Shown piece after piece: positions 7,137 through 14,075 of a stretch of DNA of 20,232 nucleotides (position 1 is the stretch's first letter; every line of letters starts with the position of its first letter). Below the pieces are notes generated by a model. It searched no databases and was not told the origin of the DNA. It saw only the letters and a program-made list of their open reading frames with translations. A program made the translations under genes and the position numbers. The DNA lies in NCBI GenBank assembly GCA_964428055.1, contig CAYRWM010000032.1, positions 1 through 20,232 of the forward strand. The letters run 5' to 3'. The DNA is from CAYRWM01 sp964428055. Its GTDB lineage: Bacteria; Bacillota; Clostridia; Christensenellales; Christensenellaceae.

Positions 7137-7871
7137 TTATCTCTCCATCGGCACTACCCTGCCGAGTCTGTAATACGGCACGGTGTCCGATATATTCGCT
7201 TTAAGACAATAGTCTATGTCGCACTCCATATCAAGATCCATAAGTATCTTATAAGGCCTCGTGTATGATATGAAGCTCTTGAGTCTGTCTCTGTTGCTCT
7301 GGTACAGATAAAGTGCCGTGCAGCTCAGGTCATCCATATCCATCTGTGTGCCGATCGATATAAGATGCTCTATTATCATGCCTGCCGTTACTATATCGTC
7401 TACTGCAAACTTAAGATCCGACCCGGAGCACAGTATCACTATATCCCTGCCGGCTTCCGCAGCGGCCTCTGCCACAGCGAACGCATTGTTGATGCACCCC
7501 ATCAGCATAAGGCTGCTGTATTCCGCTTTGGCTATAGCCTGCGTACCGTTCGTGGTCCGAAGAATCATATGGCTGCCGGAAATATCGGCCCCTTCAAATT
7601 CCGAAGGAGAATTTCCGTAGTCGTAACCTTCGGGCTTAACCCCGTTAACCTCGCCGCAGAGATAAGCCTTTATGCCGTCATTAAGCTCGTTCCGCATCGC
7701 TATACCGTCTCCGAGGTGCTTTACCGGCAATACATCGATGCAGCCCGCATCCAGTGCAGCAACGATAGTACTTGTAGCCCTAAGTACATCTATTATAATC
7801 GCAGTCTTCTTATCAAAAGCACTCTTTCCCTCGTGCTTGTATGTCGGATAAGTGCTAAGTGTTATTCCCAT
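7137..7871 (-). CDS. comB: ComB-family (2-phosphosulfolactate phosphatase-like) protein
   Basis: At 244 residues this matches the ComB family, Mg-dependent phosphatases that in methanogens convert 2-phosphosulfolactate to sulfolactate during coenzyme M synthesis. Visible family features are IIDVLRATST (26-35), LCGEVNG near residues 71-77, the YGNSP motif, TTNGTQA near residues 105-111 and the glycine-rich segment before FAVDDIVTAG. A coenzyme M role is very unlikely here: no ComA, ComC or sulfonate gene is present. It more likely dephosphorylates another small 2-phospho acid or sugar-acid phosphate made in this pathway. The start follows the TIM-homologue stop by one base with only a poor ribosome site, so translation is coupled. 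The symbol denotes the family, not the proven reaction. Confidence 0.82.
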   Translation of the reverse strand: MGITLSTYPTYKHEGKSAFDKKTAIIIDVLRATSTIVAALDAGCIDVLPVKHLGDGIAMRNELNDGIKAYLCGEVNGVKPEGYDYGNSPSEFEGADISGSHMILRTTNGTQAIAKAEYSSLMLMGCINNAFAVAEAAAEAGRDIVILCSGSDLKFAVDDIVTAGMIIEHLISIGTQMDMDDLSCTALYLYQSNRDRLKSFISYTRPYKILMDLDMECDIDYCLKANISDTVPYYRLGRVVPMER

Positions 7872-7872
7872 A

Positions 7873-8655
7873 TCACTTACTCTTAAACACGGGGATAACA
7901 GCCCTTATTATGTCATTGAAAGAATCTGCCTGCCATGCGGCTCTGCCTATAAACAGTCCGTCGACATGTTCCTGCGCTGAAAGTTCCTCGCAGTTTTCCC
8001 TGTTTACGCTGCCGCCGTACAGTACCGGCACTTCGTCAGCCGCATCTCCGAATACTTCCTTAAGCGCCGCTTTGATGACCGCATGCTTCTCTTCGGCATA
8101 ATCAGCCGATGCAGGCGTACCGCCTACACCGATCGCCCATACCGGCTCATATCCTATCCATATCCTTCCGGCATCTTTCGGATCCACTCCTGCAAGTCCC
8201 ATCTTAATCTGCATGGAGAGCACCTCATCGCTCAGATTCATAGCCTTCTGCTCGCCAGTTTCGCCGATGCACAGAAGCACATGATCGAATCCGTACTTTA
8301 ATGCGGATAATACCTTTTTGTTACACTCTTCGTCCGTCTCACCGAGCACGTGCCTGCGTTCGGAGTGCCCGACCAGTATAATGTCAACTCCGATGTCCGC
8401 CAGAATCCTGGGCCCGATCTCTCCCGTATACTGACCCTCATATTCCCAGTACATGTTCTGGGCGCCGATAAGTATATCGTCCGATGAGACCGTATGCTTT
8501 GCGCGGTCCAGTGAAGTGAACGGAGGGATAAAGAATATGGTAACGTCATCCCTGGAAATATCGCCGGTAAGCGCTGACAGACCTTTCAGGAACTCTTCAG
8601 TCTCGCCGACAGTCTTATTCATCTTGTTGTTTGACCCGATGTATATCTTTTTCAT
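7873..8655 (-). CDS. tpiA: Triose-phosphate isomerase homologue, probably a tetrulose-phosphate isomerase
   Basis: A 260-residue TIM-family enzyme with the catalytic residues in place: Lys11 in KMNK, His97 in VGHSERR and Glu170 in YEPVWAIG, plus the phosphate-binding YGGSV near the C-terminus. The usual NWKMN is changed to NNKMN. I chose ATG 8655, one base after the rpiB stop; an in-frame TTG at 8679 would add eight residues overlapping rpiB and lacks a better ribosome site. Its position between an rpiB-type gene and a ComB-type gene, not next to gapA/pgk, argues against glycolysis. TIM paralogues paired with RpiB paralogues (EryH/EryI in Brucella) convert L-erythrulose 1-phosphate to D-erythrulose 4-phosphate and then D-erythrose 4-phosphate. 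That role is my inference. The symbol names the family. Confidence 0.88.
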   Translation of the reverse strand: MKKIYIGSNNKMNKTVGETEEFLKGLSALTGDISRDDVTIFFIPPFTSLDRAKHTVSSDDILIGAQNMYWEYEGQYTGEIGPRILADIGVDIILVGHSERRHVLGETDEECNKKVLSALKYGFDHVLLCIGETGEQKAMNLSDEVLSMQIKMGLAGVDPKDAGRIWIGYEPVWAIGVGGTPASADYAEEKHAVIKAALKEVFGDAADEVPVLYGGSVNRENCEELSAQEHVDGLFIGRAAWQADSFNDIIRAVIPVFKSK

Positions 8656-8656
8656 G

Positions 8657-9121
8657 TTATTTGAAATTCTCTTTTTCAATCTCGATTATCGCCGCGACCT
8701 TGGGTGTTGACGATCCGTCCTTAAACTCAAGCGAGAGCCATTCTTTTGTGATCTTCTTGGCGAGCTCAGCGCCGATAACGCGCTCACCCATGCACAGAAC
8801 ATTGCCGTTGTTTGAGAGCTTTGCTCTTTCAGCAGAAAAGTTGTCGTGGCAGACTGCCGCTCTTATACCGGGGCACTTATTGGCCGTCATAGCCATGCCT
8901 ATGCCGGTACCGCAGATCAGTATGCCTTCCTTCGTGTATCCGCTGTCCTTTATTGCATCGCATACTTTCTTAGCTATATAAGGGTAATATGTAGGATCAT
9001 CGGAAGAAAAGCAACCGACATCCTCTATCGGGTATCCGAGAGATTCCACGAAATCCTTTATTATGTTCTTAAGGTTCACAGCAGCGTTGTCGCAGCCGAT
9101 TACGATCGTTTTTTTACTCAT
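8657..9121 (-). CDS. rpiB: RpiB/LacAB-family sugar-phosphate isomerase
   Basis: A 154-residue aldose-ketose isomerase of the RpiB/LacA/LacB family. It has the N-terminal GCDNAA (9-14; most RpiB proteins have CDHAA), the catalytic-cysteine motif ICGTGIGM (Cys70) and the family stretch NKCPGIRAAVCHDNFSA at 81-97. The length is normal. These enzymes interconvert ribose 5-phosphate and ribulose 5-phosphate, allose or galactose 6-phosphates, or D-erythrulose 4-phosphate and D-erythrose 4-phosphate (EryI). The direct coupling to a TIM homologue favours the tetrose reaction, but sequence alone does not separate these substrates. The ATG at 9121 follows AGGAGG. The 112-base AT-rich gap upstream is the widest inside this unit, so a secondary promoter is possible, though I see none with good spacing. 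Confidence 0.92.
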   Translation of the reverse strand: MSKKTIVIGCDNAAVNLKNIIKDFVESLGYPIEDVGCFSSDDPTYYPYIAKKVCDAIKDSGYTKEGILICGTGIGMAMTANKCPGIRAAVCHDNFSAERAKLSNNGNVLCMGERVIGAELAKKITKEWLSLEFKDGSSTPKVAAIIEIEKENFK

Positions 9122-9233
9122 GTATTTTGCCTCCTGGATTGTTATCGTTATTTTTCTGTCAATCTTATTTTATCATTGTACTTTCAAGTCAATACATTGC
9201 ATAAAATGACATTAAAGTTGCAAATAAAAGCAT

Positions 9234-10109
9234 TTACAGTCTGCCTGAGCAGTACCTCTGAAGAAAAGCCCACCCGTTGACGTTCATTATGCGGTCTATA
9301 TCCTCTTTTGTGACCGGGAAAGGTTCCTCGTCAGCGATTCTTTTAAGGCACGCTGCCGTTACTCCGGCGGTATAAAACGGATAGTCCGAACCGAACATGA
9401 GTTTGTCAGTGTTCCCTATCCATGTCTTAACTGTCTTTATGAGCTCAAGCAGGGACAGATGCTCGCTGCCATTAAGCTTGCAGAAGTTTGCGCTTATGTC
9501 AGCATAAACATTTTTATGTTTCCGGAGTACCGAAGCAGTATCGAAGTGCTTGCCGCGTCCGGCATGCCCCATTATGATCGGCATATCCGGGAATCTGCAG
9601 GCGACCTCCTCTATAGCGGCTATGTTTGCGTAATCATCGATAAAAGGTGTAATGCCTATTCCGCCCGAATGGAACAGCACGGGAAGACCGTACCACTGCA
9701 GGCACTCATATATAGGAAATACCTTTGGGTCATTCGGATAAAACGCCTGTATATTGGGATGGAGTTTAAGACCAATAAAGCTGCCACTGTCCAGATACCG
9801 TTTCAGGTATTCAACGGACTCCTCTCCCCCGAACGGATCCACACAGCAAAGCGCATAGAACTTTCCGGGATGCTTTTCCATGTTAAGCTTTACGTGCTCA
9901 TGGCATTTGACCATCTCGCTGTTGGGAAGATTCGATCCCACATAGAGTGTGGCTATCACGGCAGCATCGCATATGCCTTCCATGGCATCAAGAAGCCCTT
10001 CCGCCGACATTGCTCTTTTAACGTCTATACCTCTGGATTCGAAATAATCCAGCTGCACCTGAGGCGTATCTTCCGGGGGCCAGAGGTGCGTGTGCATGTC
10101 TATCCTCAT
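9234..10109 (-). CDS. Amidohydro_2-family metal-dependent hydrolase (possible sugar lactonase)
   Basis: This 291-residue protein is a TIM-barrel amidohydrolase of PF04909. Metal-site motifs are visible: HTH at residues 6-8, FHSGG with His147, MGHAG with His182 and FGSDYPF with Asp242. GLKLHP at 113-118 is also typical. The family includes lactonases acting on L-fucono- and L-rhamnonolactone and 2-pyrone-4,6-dicarboxylate, as well as decarboxylases such as ACMSD and gamma-resorcylate decarboxylase. In this context I favour opening of a sugar lactone made by the Gfo/Idh dehydrogenase, but decarboxylation is a real alternative. It follows the RLP gene by four bases, and its ribosome site lies within the last RLP codons, so the two are coupled. 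Confidence 0.85.
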   Translation of the reverse strand: MRIDMHTHLWPPEDTPQVQLDYFESRGIDVKRAMSAEGLLDAMEGICDAAVIATLYVGSNLPNSEMVKCHEHVKLNMEKHPGKFYALCCVDPFGGEESVEYLKRYLDSGSFIGLKLHPNIQAFYPNDPKVFPIYECLQWYGLPVLFHSGGIGITPFIDDYANIAAIEEVACRFPDMPIIMGHAGRGKHFDTASVLRKHKNVYADISANFCKLNGSEHLSLLELIKTVKTWIGNTDKLMFGSDYPFYTAGVTAACLKRIADEEPFPVTKEDIDRIMNVNGWAFLQRYCSGRL

Positions 10110-10113
10110 GTCC

Positions 10114-11409
10114 TTACCTCTTACCCTTTATATAACCCCACATATCGAGAGCTTTTTTGAGTTCTTCGTGATCTTTCGCGTATTCATTCAGCGGCACACC
10201 CTGCATAACGGCATCAATGGACTGTCTCATGGCTTTGGCACCCTTGTCCGGGCCGTCCGGGAATCCGTGTATCGCTCCTCCGGCGGCAAGTATTATATCC
10301 TTGCCGCAGTCGTCTATGAACTGCTCGGTCATGCCGGGATGAACGCCCCCGCCAATAATCGGCATAGTGGGTTTTATGTCATAGAGCGGAAGCGTCAGAT
10401 GATGGATGATCCTCATGTACTTGTCATACTGCAGCGGATATCCGCCGAACGGGGTGTTCGACATTATGAGGTCGCAGCCCGCAAGTCTCGGGAACCTTCC
10501 GCATGCAAGATACGAAGCCATGCCGGAATATACACCCTCAAAGCTCATGCCGCTCGAAGCGTAATGTCCCATCAGGAGACACCCGGAACCCTTAAGGGCT
10601 TTCGCAAGACCGTTGAACGTGCCGTAGCCTACAGCAGCATAGGCTGCCATAACGCCTCTGGCTCCAGCATCAACGCATCTTAAGGCCTTATCGATAATAG
10701 TATCGGGAGAGCCCGTGATATTGACTATGTATAAAGGTCTGAAACCTATCTCATCATATACCCTGTCCGCCGCGGCATTGTATGCCTTTACGCGGTCTAT
10801 GCATGATGAGAACTCCGTGTCTCCGAGAAGCTCGTCGTCCTTTATTATCTCGACACCGCCTATGGCCGCCTTATAGAATATCTCCGCCCCTGCTTCGGGA
10901 GTGAAGCCCGTGCATGGTTTGATCATAGACATGACTATAGGCCTGTCGTGTATGCCTACAGCATCCTTCACACCTTCAATACCGAGATTGGGGCCGCCGA
11001 AGCCTTCGGCGAACTTACGCGTGAGCTTAAGATCCACAAGCTTAGCCTGCGTGGATGTGGAAGCATCATTACCGAGCAGAGTGGTCAGCAGCATCGGAAA
11101 ATCGCTGCCGAAATTCACAGTCGGGTATGCGATCTGTATAAAGAACGCACGTTTTCCTTCAGCTATCTGGTTCTTAAGCTCAGTCGGGGGCGCCTCATAG
11201 AATCCCACGGCTCTTCCCATATGCTTCTCACGCATTTCGGGTGTAACGCCCGGGACCGGCAGCCATGTACCTATAGTCTGTCCGACGGCAAAAGACTTCG
11301 CCTTGGCGACTATGTCGATATCCTCCGGGAACTCACAGTAGTACGTAGCTGTTATGTACTCCATCTCGCTTATCTGTTCTTCAAGCGCGTATATGTTGAA
11401 ATCACTCAT
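10114..11409 (-). CDS. RuBisCO-like protein (form IV, large-chain family)
   Basis: A 431-residue member of the RuBisCO large-chain superfamily. The catalytic IKP lysine (Lys164, equal to RuBisCO Lys175) and the KDDE metal motif at 190-193 (Lys201-Asp203-Glu204 of RuBisCO) are present with the exact 26-residue spacing, and a glycine-rich phosphate site GGGVHPG and AGGAIHGFPDG follow. True RuBisCO function is excluded: the second lysine of KPK is cysteine, the loop-6 GKxEG lysine motif is not seen and no phosphoribulokinase is nearby. Known RLPs include the MtnW enolase, methylthioribulose-phosphate isomerase, and two enzymes of D-apiose catabolism acting on 3-oxo-isoapionate 4-phosphate (decarboxylase; transcarboxylase/hydrolase). 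With TIM and RpiB homologues downstream, a decarboxylase giving a tetrulose phosphate fits best, but this is inference. It is first in its unit, with a clear AAGGAG ribosome site. Confidence 0.92.
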   Translation of the reverse strand: MSDFNIYALEEQISEMEYITATYYCEFPEDIDIVAKAKSFAVGQTIGTWLPVPGVTPEMREKHMGRAVGFYEAPPTELKNQIAEGKRAFFIQIAYPTVNFGSDFPMLLTTLLGNDASTSTQAKLVDLKLTRKFAEGFGGPNLGIEGVKDAVGIHDRPIVMSMIKPCTGFTPEAGAEIFYKAAIGGVEIIKDDELLGDTEFSSCIDRVKAYNAAADRVYDEIGFRPLYIVNITGSPDTIIDKALRCVDAGARGVMAAYAAVGYGTFNGLAKALKGSGCLLMGHYASSGMSFEGVYSGMASYLACGRFPRLAGCDLIMSNTPFGGYPLQYDKYMRIIHHLTLPLYDIKPTMPIIGGGVHPGMTEQFIDDCGKDIILAAGGAIHGFPDGPDKGAKAMRQSIDAVMQGVPLNEYAKDHEELKKALDMWGYIKGKR

Positions 11410-11483
11410 GTAACGGACTCCTTTTTTTAAGGTCTTACTATAATCTTAGTCCAGGCTGTTCGTCTGTGCCAGCCGTATCATAT

Positions 11484-11520
11484 AACAAAACACACCTCTT
11501 TTGTGGACAAAAGAGATGTG
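11484..11520 (-). terminator. Rho-independent terminator after the acyl-CoA synthetase gene
   Basis: A 13-bp stem with one G-U pair (11491-11503 with 11508-11520) and a 4-base loop lies 9 bases after the synthetase stop and is followed on the minus strand by TTTTGTT. It separates the aldolase-synthetase unit from the RLP unit. The T tract is modest, so read-through into the RLP gene is plausible, especially since I cannot find a convincing promoter in the 74 bases between it and the RLP start. Confidence 0.82.
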
Positions 11521-11529
11521 CCGTTATTA

Positions 11530-13167
11530 TCAGTTGCTCACCTGATCCGCGATCAGATGCGCCGCGCCGTATTTCTCACGGAGTTTGGGTTTCTCGATCT
11601 TTCCGGTCGCGTTCCGCGGAACCTCGGCAAATATGATCTTCCTCGGCCTCTTGTATTTCGGAAGCTTATGGCAGAACGTGTTTATCTCTTCCTCGGAACA
11701 CTCCATCCCGGGTTTGATCTCAATTATCGCAGCCGCGATCTCTCCCAGTCTCTTATCGGGCAGACCTATGACTGCAACGTCCTTGATCTTGTTGTTTGAT
11801 CTTAAGAAATCCTCTATCTGCACGGGATACAGATTCTCGCCGCCTGTTATGATGACATCCTTCTTCCTGTCTACCAGGAATATAAAGCCGTCCTCATCCT
11901 GCATTGCCATATCACCGGTATGCAGCCATCCGTCATGCAGCGACTCCGCCGTGGCTTTGGGATCGTTGTAGTAGCACGTCATGACGCCGGGACCTGAGAC
12001 AGCCAGTTCGCCGACCTTACCCTGCTCTACTTCATTGCCCTTTTCGTCGATTATCTTTGTCTTCCATCCGTAGCCGGCTATGCCTATGGCACCGACCTTG
12101 TGTATGTTCTCTATTCCCAGATGTACGCAGCCGGGTCCAATGGATTCCGAAAGACCGTAGTTGGTGTCGTAATCATGATCGGGGAACTGCTTCTTCCATC
12201 TGGTTATAAGGCTCGGCGGTACGGGCTGTGCACCGATGTGCATGAGCCTCCACTGCTTGAGCGTGTATTTGGAAAGGTCTACCCTGCCGTCGTCTATTGC
12301 ATCAAGTATATCCTGTGCCCACGGCACGAGCAGCCAGACTATCGTACATCTTTCGTTGGATACAGCAGACAGTATCTGTTCGGGCTTCGTACCCTTCAGA
12401 AGTACTGCCTTTCCTCCGACGAGGAAACTGCCGAACCAGTGCATCTTTGCACCCGTATGATAGAGCGGCGGTATGCAGAGGAATACATCATCCCTTGTCT
12501 GCCCGTGATGCGCCTGCTCGACCTTGCAGGAGTGCATAAGGCTCTCATGGTTGTGAAGTATGGCCTTCGGGAAACCTGTCGTGCCTGATGAGAAATAGAT
12601 TGCAGCATCGTCGCTGTCAGCCAGCTTGATGCCGGGAGCCACACTGGATGAGTTTGCAACGAGCGCATCGTAACTCTCCGCAAATGACGGGCATTCGCCG
12701 GTACCGCAGTAAAGGAGAACGGCCTGTTCTGAAAGCTCATCGGCTATCTCTTCAACACGTCCAATAAACTCGGGGCCGAATACAAGTATATCGACTTCAG
12801 CAAGTCTGCAGCAATACTGGATCTCGTCCGACGCGTACCTGAAGTTTAGAGGAACTGCGAGAGCACCGGTCTTGAGTACACCGAAATAGATAGGCAGCCA
12901 CTCAAGGCAGTTCATAAGAAGTATACCGACTTTGTCACCTTTTTTTATGCCTTTAGACAGAAGCAGGTTCGCGAATCTGTTTGCTTTCTCATCGAACACG
13001 CTCCAGGTTATCTCTCTTCTGTAATAAGTTTTGGATATGGAAGGCATCAGATCAAATTCCTTCCATGTGACTCTTTTAGTCTCGGTATTGGCGGGATCGA
13101 CCTCAACGAGAGCGACATCTCCGCCGTACAGTTCATGATTCCTTTCAAGGATCTCGGTAATAGGCAT
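11530..13167 (-). CDS. AMP-forming acyl-CoA synthetase
   Basis: A 545-residue enzyme of the ANL superfamily, which activates a carboxylic acid with ATP to an acyl-AMP and then transfers it to CoA. It shows the P-loop SSGTTGFPK at 193-201, the YGLSE aromatic-site motif in the middle, the HTGD motif, the hinge DRKKD followed by GGENLYP, and the C-terminal catalytic lysine in ATGKIEKPK. The length is typical. The N-terminal region contains an unusual doubled TW...FD segment (residues 34-59). The acid substrate cannot be predicted; the family covers fatty, aromatic and small hydroxy acids. It starts 14 bases after the aldolase stop behind AGGAGG, so the aldolase or a later oxidation step may supply its substrate. 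Confidence 0.92.
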   Translation of the reverse strand: MPITEILERNHELYGGDVALVEVDPANTETKRVTWKEFDLMPSISKTYYRREITWSVFDEKANRFANLLLSKGIKKGDKVGILLMNCLEWLPIYFGVLKTGALAVPLNFRYASDEIQYCCRLAEVDILVFGPEFIGRVEEIADELSEQAVLLYCGTGECPSFAESYDALVANSSSVAPGIKLADSDDAAIYFSSGTTGFPKAILHNHESLMHSCKVEQAHHGQTRDDVFLCIPPLYHTGAKMHWFGSFLVGGKAVLLKGTKPEQILSAVSNERCTIVWLLVPWAQDILDAIDDGRVDLSKYTLKQWRLMHIGAQPVPPSLITRWKKQFPDHDYDTNYGLSESIGPGCVHLGIENIHKVGAIGIAGYGWKTKIIDEKGNEVEQGKVGELAVSGPGVMTCYYNDPKATAESLHDGWLHTGDMAMQDEDGFIFLVDRKKDVIITGGENLYPVQIEDFLRSNNKIKDVAVIGLPDKRLGEIAAAIIEIKPGMECSEEEINTFCHKLPKYKRPRKIIFAEVPRNATGKIEKPKLREKYGAAHLIADQVSN

Positions 13168-13181
13168 ATAAAGGCCTCCTG

Positions 13182-13919
13182 TTATTCTTTTATCTCACCC
13201 GTATGGGGCATGATATCCTTATCGTTGCACGGCTCCTTAACATACTGAGGCACACCGCCGGAACCGACACCAAGGTTGTTCCGGATCACAAGCAGATCGT
13301 CTATCTGCTTTTCGGAGAGTCTCCTGTAAGCGCCCATAACGTATTTTGTGTTGAGTATGATCTTTGCGTAATACTCGACAGCTTCCAGACGGAAATACGC
13401 CTGCATCAGGGAATCCCCCCACGTTATCACGCCGTGATTTGAAAGTAGCGCGGCATTGTATCCTCTGCAGAACGGCCCAATGGAATCCGGGACTTCGGTC
13501 GTACCGGGAGTCCCGTACCTCGCGACAGGCACATTGCCGAGTGACATTATAGTCTCTGTGAGTATAGGTTCATCAAGCGGGATACCGGCTATGGCAAACG
13601 AAGTGGCCGTCAGGGGATGTGCATGAGTAACGCCCATCACATCCGGATTCTCCTTGTACACTCTTAAGTGCATCTTGACTTCGGACGAAGGTTTGAGTTC
13701 ACCCCTGCTTATGACGCTACCGTCAGTGCTCATCGTGACCAGCATATCTTCCGTCATAAAGCCCTTGGATACGCCCGTGGGCGTAGCAAGGATTACGTCG
13801 GGAGCTATCTTGCAACTTATATTGCCGTCATTGGCGGCAACATAATCCTTTTCGTACATACGTCTTCCGACTTCTATTATCTCTGCTGCTGCTTTTTTTC
13901 TGTCAGGGTACTGTTTCAT
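13182..13919 (-). CDS. Class II aldolase/adducin-family protein (AraD/FucA type)
   Basis: A 245-residue zinc-dependent aldolase or epimerase of the AraD/FucA/MtnB family. The expected residues are there: the phosphate-binding ANDGNIS (29-35), Glu80 in PSSEVKMH, the zinc ligands His99 and His101 in THAHP, and His162 in SNHGVITWG. The length is slightly above the 215-230 usual for FucA. Such enzymes split sugar 1-phosphates into dihydroxyacetone phosphate and an aldehyde; others are epimerases, dehydratases (MtnB) or decarboxylases. A class II aldolase is also part of one D-apiose route (apulose 4-phosphate cleavage) and of the methylthioribulose shunt. It is the first gene of its unit with a good promoter; AAGGA lies just before the ATG. 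The substrate is not determined by the sequence. Confidence 0.9.
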   Translation of the reverse strand: MKQYPDRKKAAAEIIEVGRRMYEKDYVAANDGNISCKIAPDVILATPTGVSKGFMTEDMLVTMSTDGSVISRGELKPSSEVKMHLRVYKENPDVMGVTHAHPLTATSFAIAGIPLDEPILTETIMSLGNVPVARYGTPGTTEVPDSIGPFCRGYNAALLSNHGVITWGDSLMQAYFRLEAVEYYAKIILNTKYVMGAYRRLSEKQIDDLLVIRNNLGVGSGGVPQYVKEPCNDKDIMPHTGEIKE

Positions 13920-13953
13920 CGATGAGTCCTTATCCGCATAAAACTACATTTTA

Positions 13954-13982
13954 AATATACCACAAAGGGAGTTTTTGTACAA
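13954..13982 (-). promoter_or_regulatory. Sigma-A-like promoter of the aldolase-synthetase unit
   Basis: On the minus strand, TTGTAC (13977-13982) and TATATT (13954-13959) are 17 bases apart, about 35 bases before the aldolase start. The -35 region forms the palindrome TTGTACAA, and a looser dyad, ACAAA (13962-13966) with TTTGT (13974-13978), fills the spacer. Either could be an operator for a regulator encoded elsewhere. It starts immediately after the terminator of the HAD gene. Confidence 0.7.
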
Positions 13983-14010
13983 TAAAATAAGGCCCGCCCG
14001 AGCGAGCCTT
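13981..14010 (-). terminator. Rho-independent terminator after the HAD phosphatase gene
   Basis: A 9-bp GC-rich stem with one G-U pair (13989-13997 with 14002-14010) and a tetraloop is followed on the minus strand by ATTTTATT. It lies about 65 bases after the HAD stop and abuts the -35 box of the next unit. Confidence 0.8.
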
Positions 14011-14075
14011 CTGCTTTGTTTCCGATCAGTCATTCAGGAACTGTCTGGAAGTGCAGAAATCATGTAAAACTATCT

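Noticed and set aside
9122..9233. A promoter upstream of rpiB (TTGACT and TAAAAT on the minus strand)
   Set aside because: The boxes are only 14 bases apart, too close for a normal sigma-A promoter; the region is simply AT-rich.
9459..10160. Long plus-strand open frames, here and at 3440-3958 and 5276-5842
   Set aside because: They lie antisense to well-supported genes, have no good ribosome sites and their translations show no recognisable family.
10114..11409. A true carbon-fixing RuBisCO
   Set aside because: KPK is KPC, the loop-6 lysine motif is missing, and there is no phosphoribulokinase or small subunit.
11430..11480. A sigma-54 promoter (TGGCAC near the RLP leader)
   Set aside because: The GG and GC elements are 12 bases apart instead of 10 and no TTGC element follows.
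10114..13919. Methionine salvage (MtnW enolase, MtnB dehydratase, MtnX phosphatase) for the RLP, class II aldolase and HAD genes
   Set aside because: No MtnA, MtnK, MtnD or MtnN is present, the genes lie in separate units, and the TIM, RpiB, ComB and Tm-1-like neighbours do not fit that pathway.
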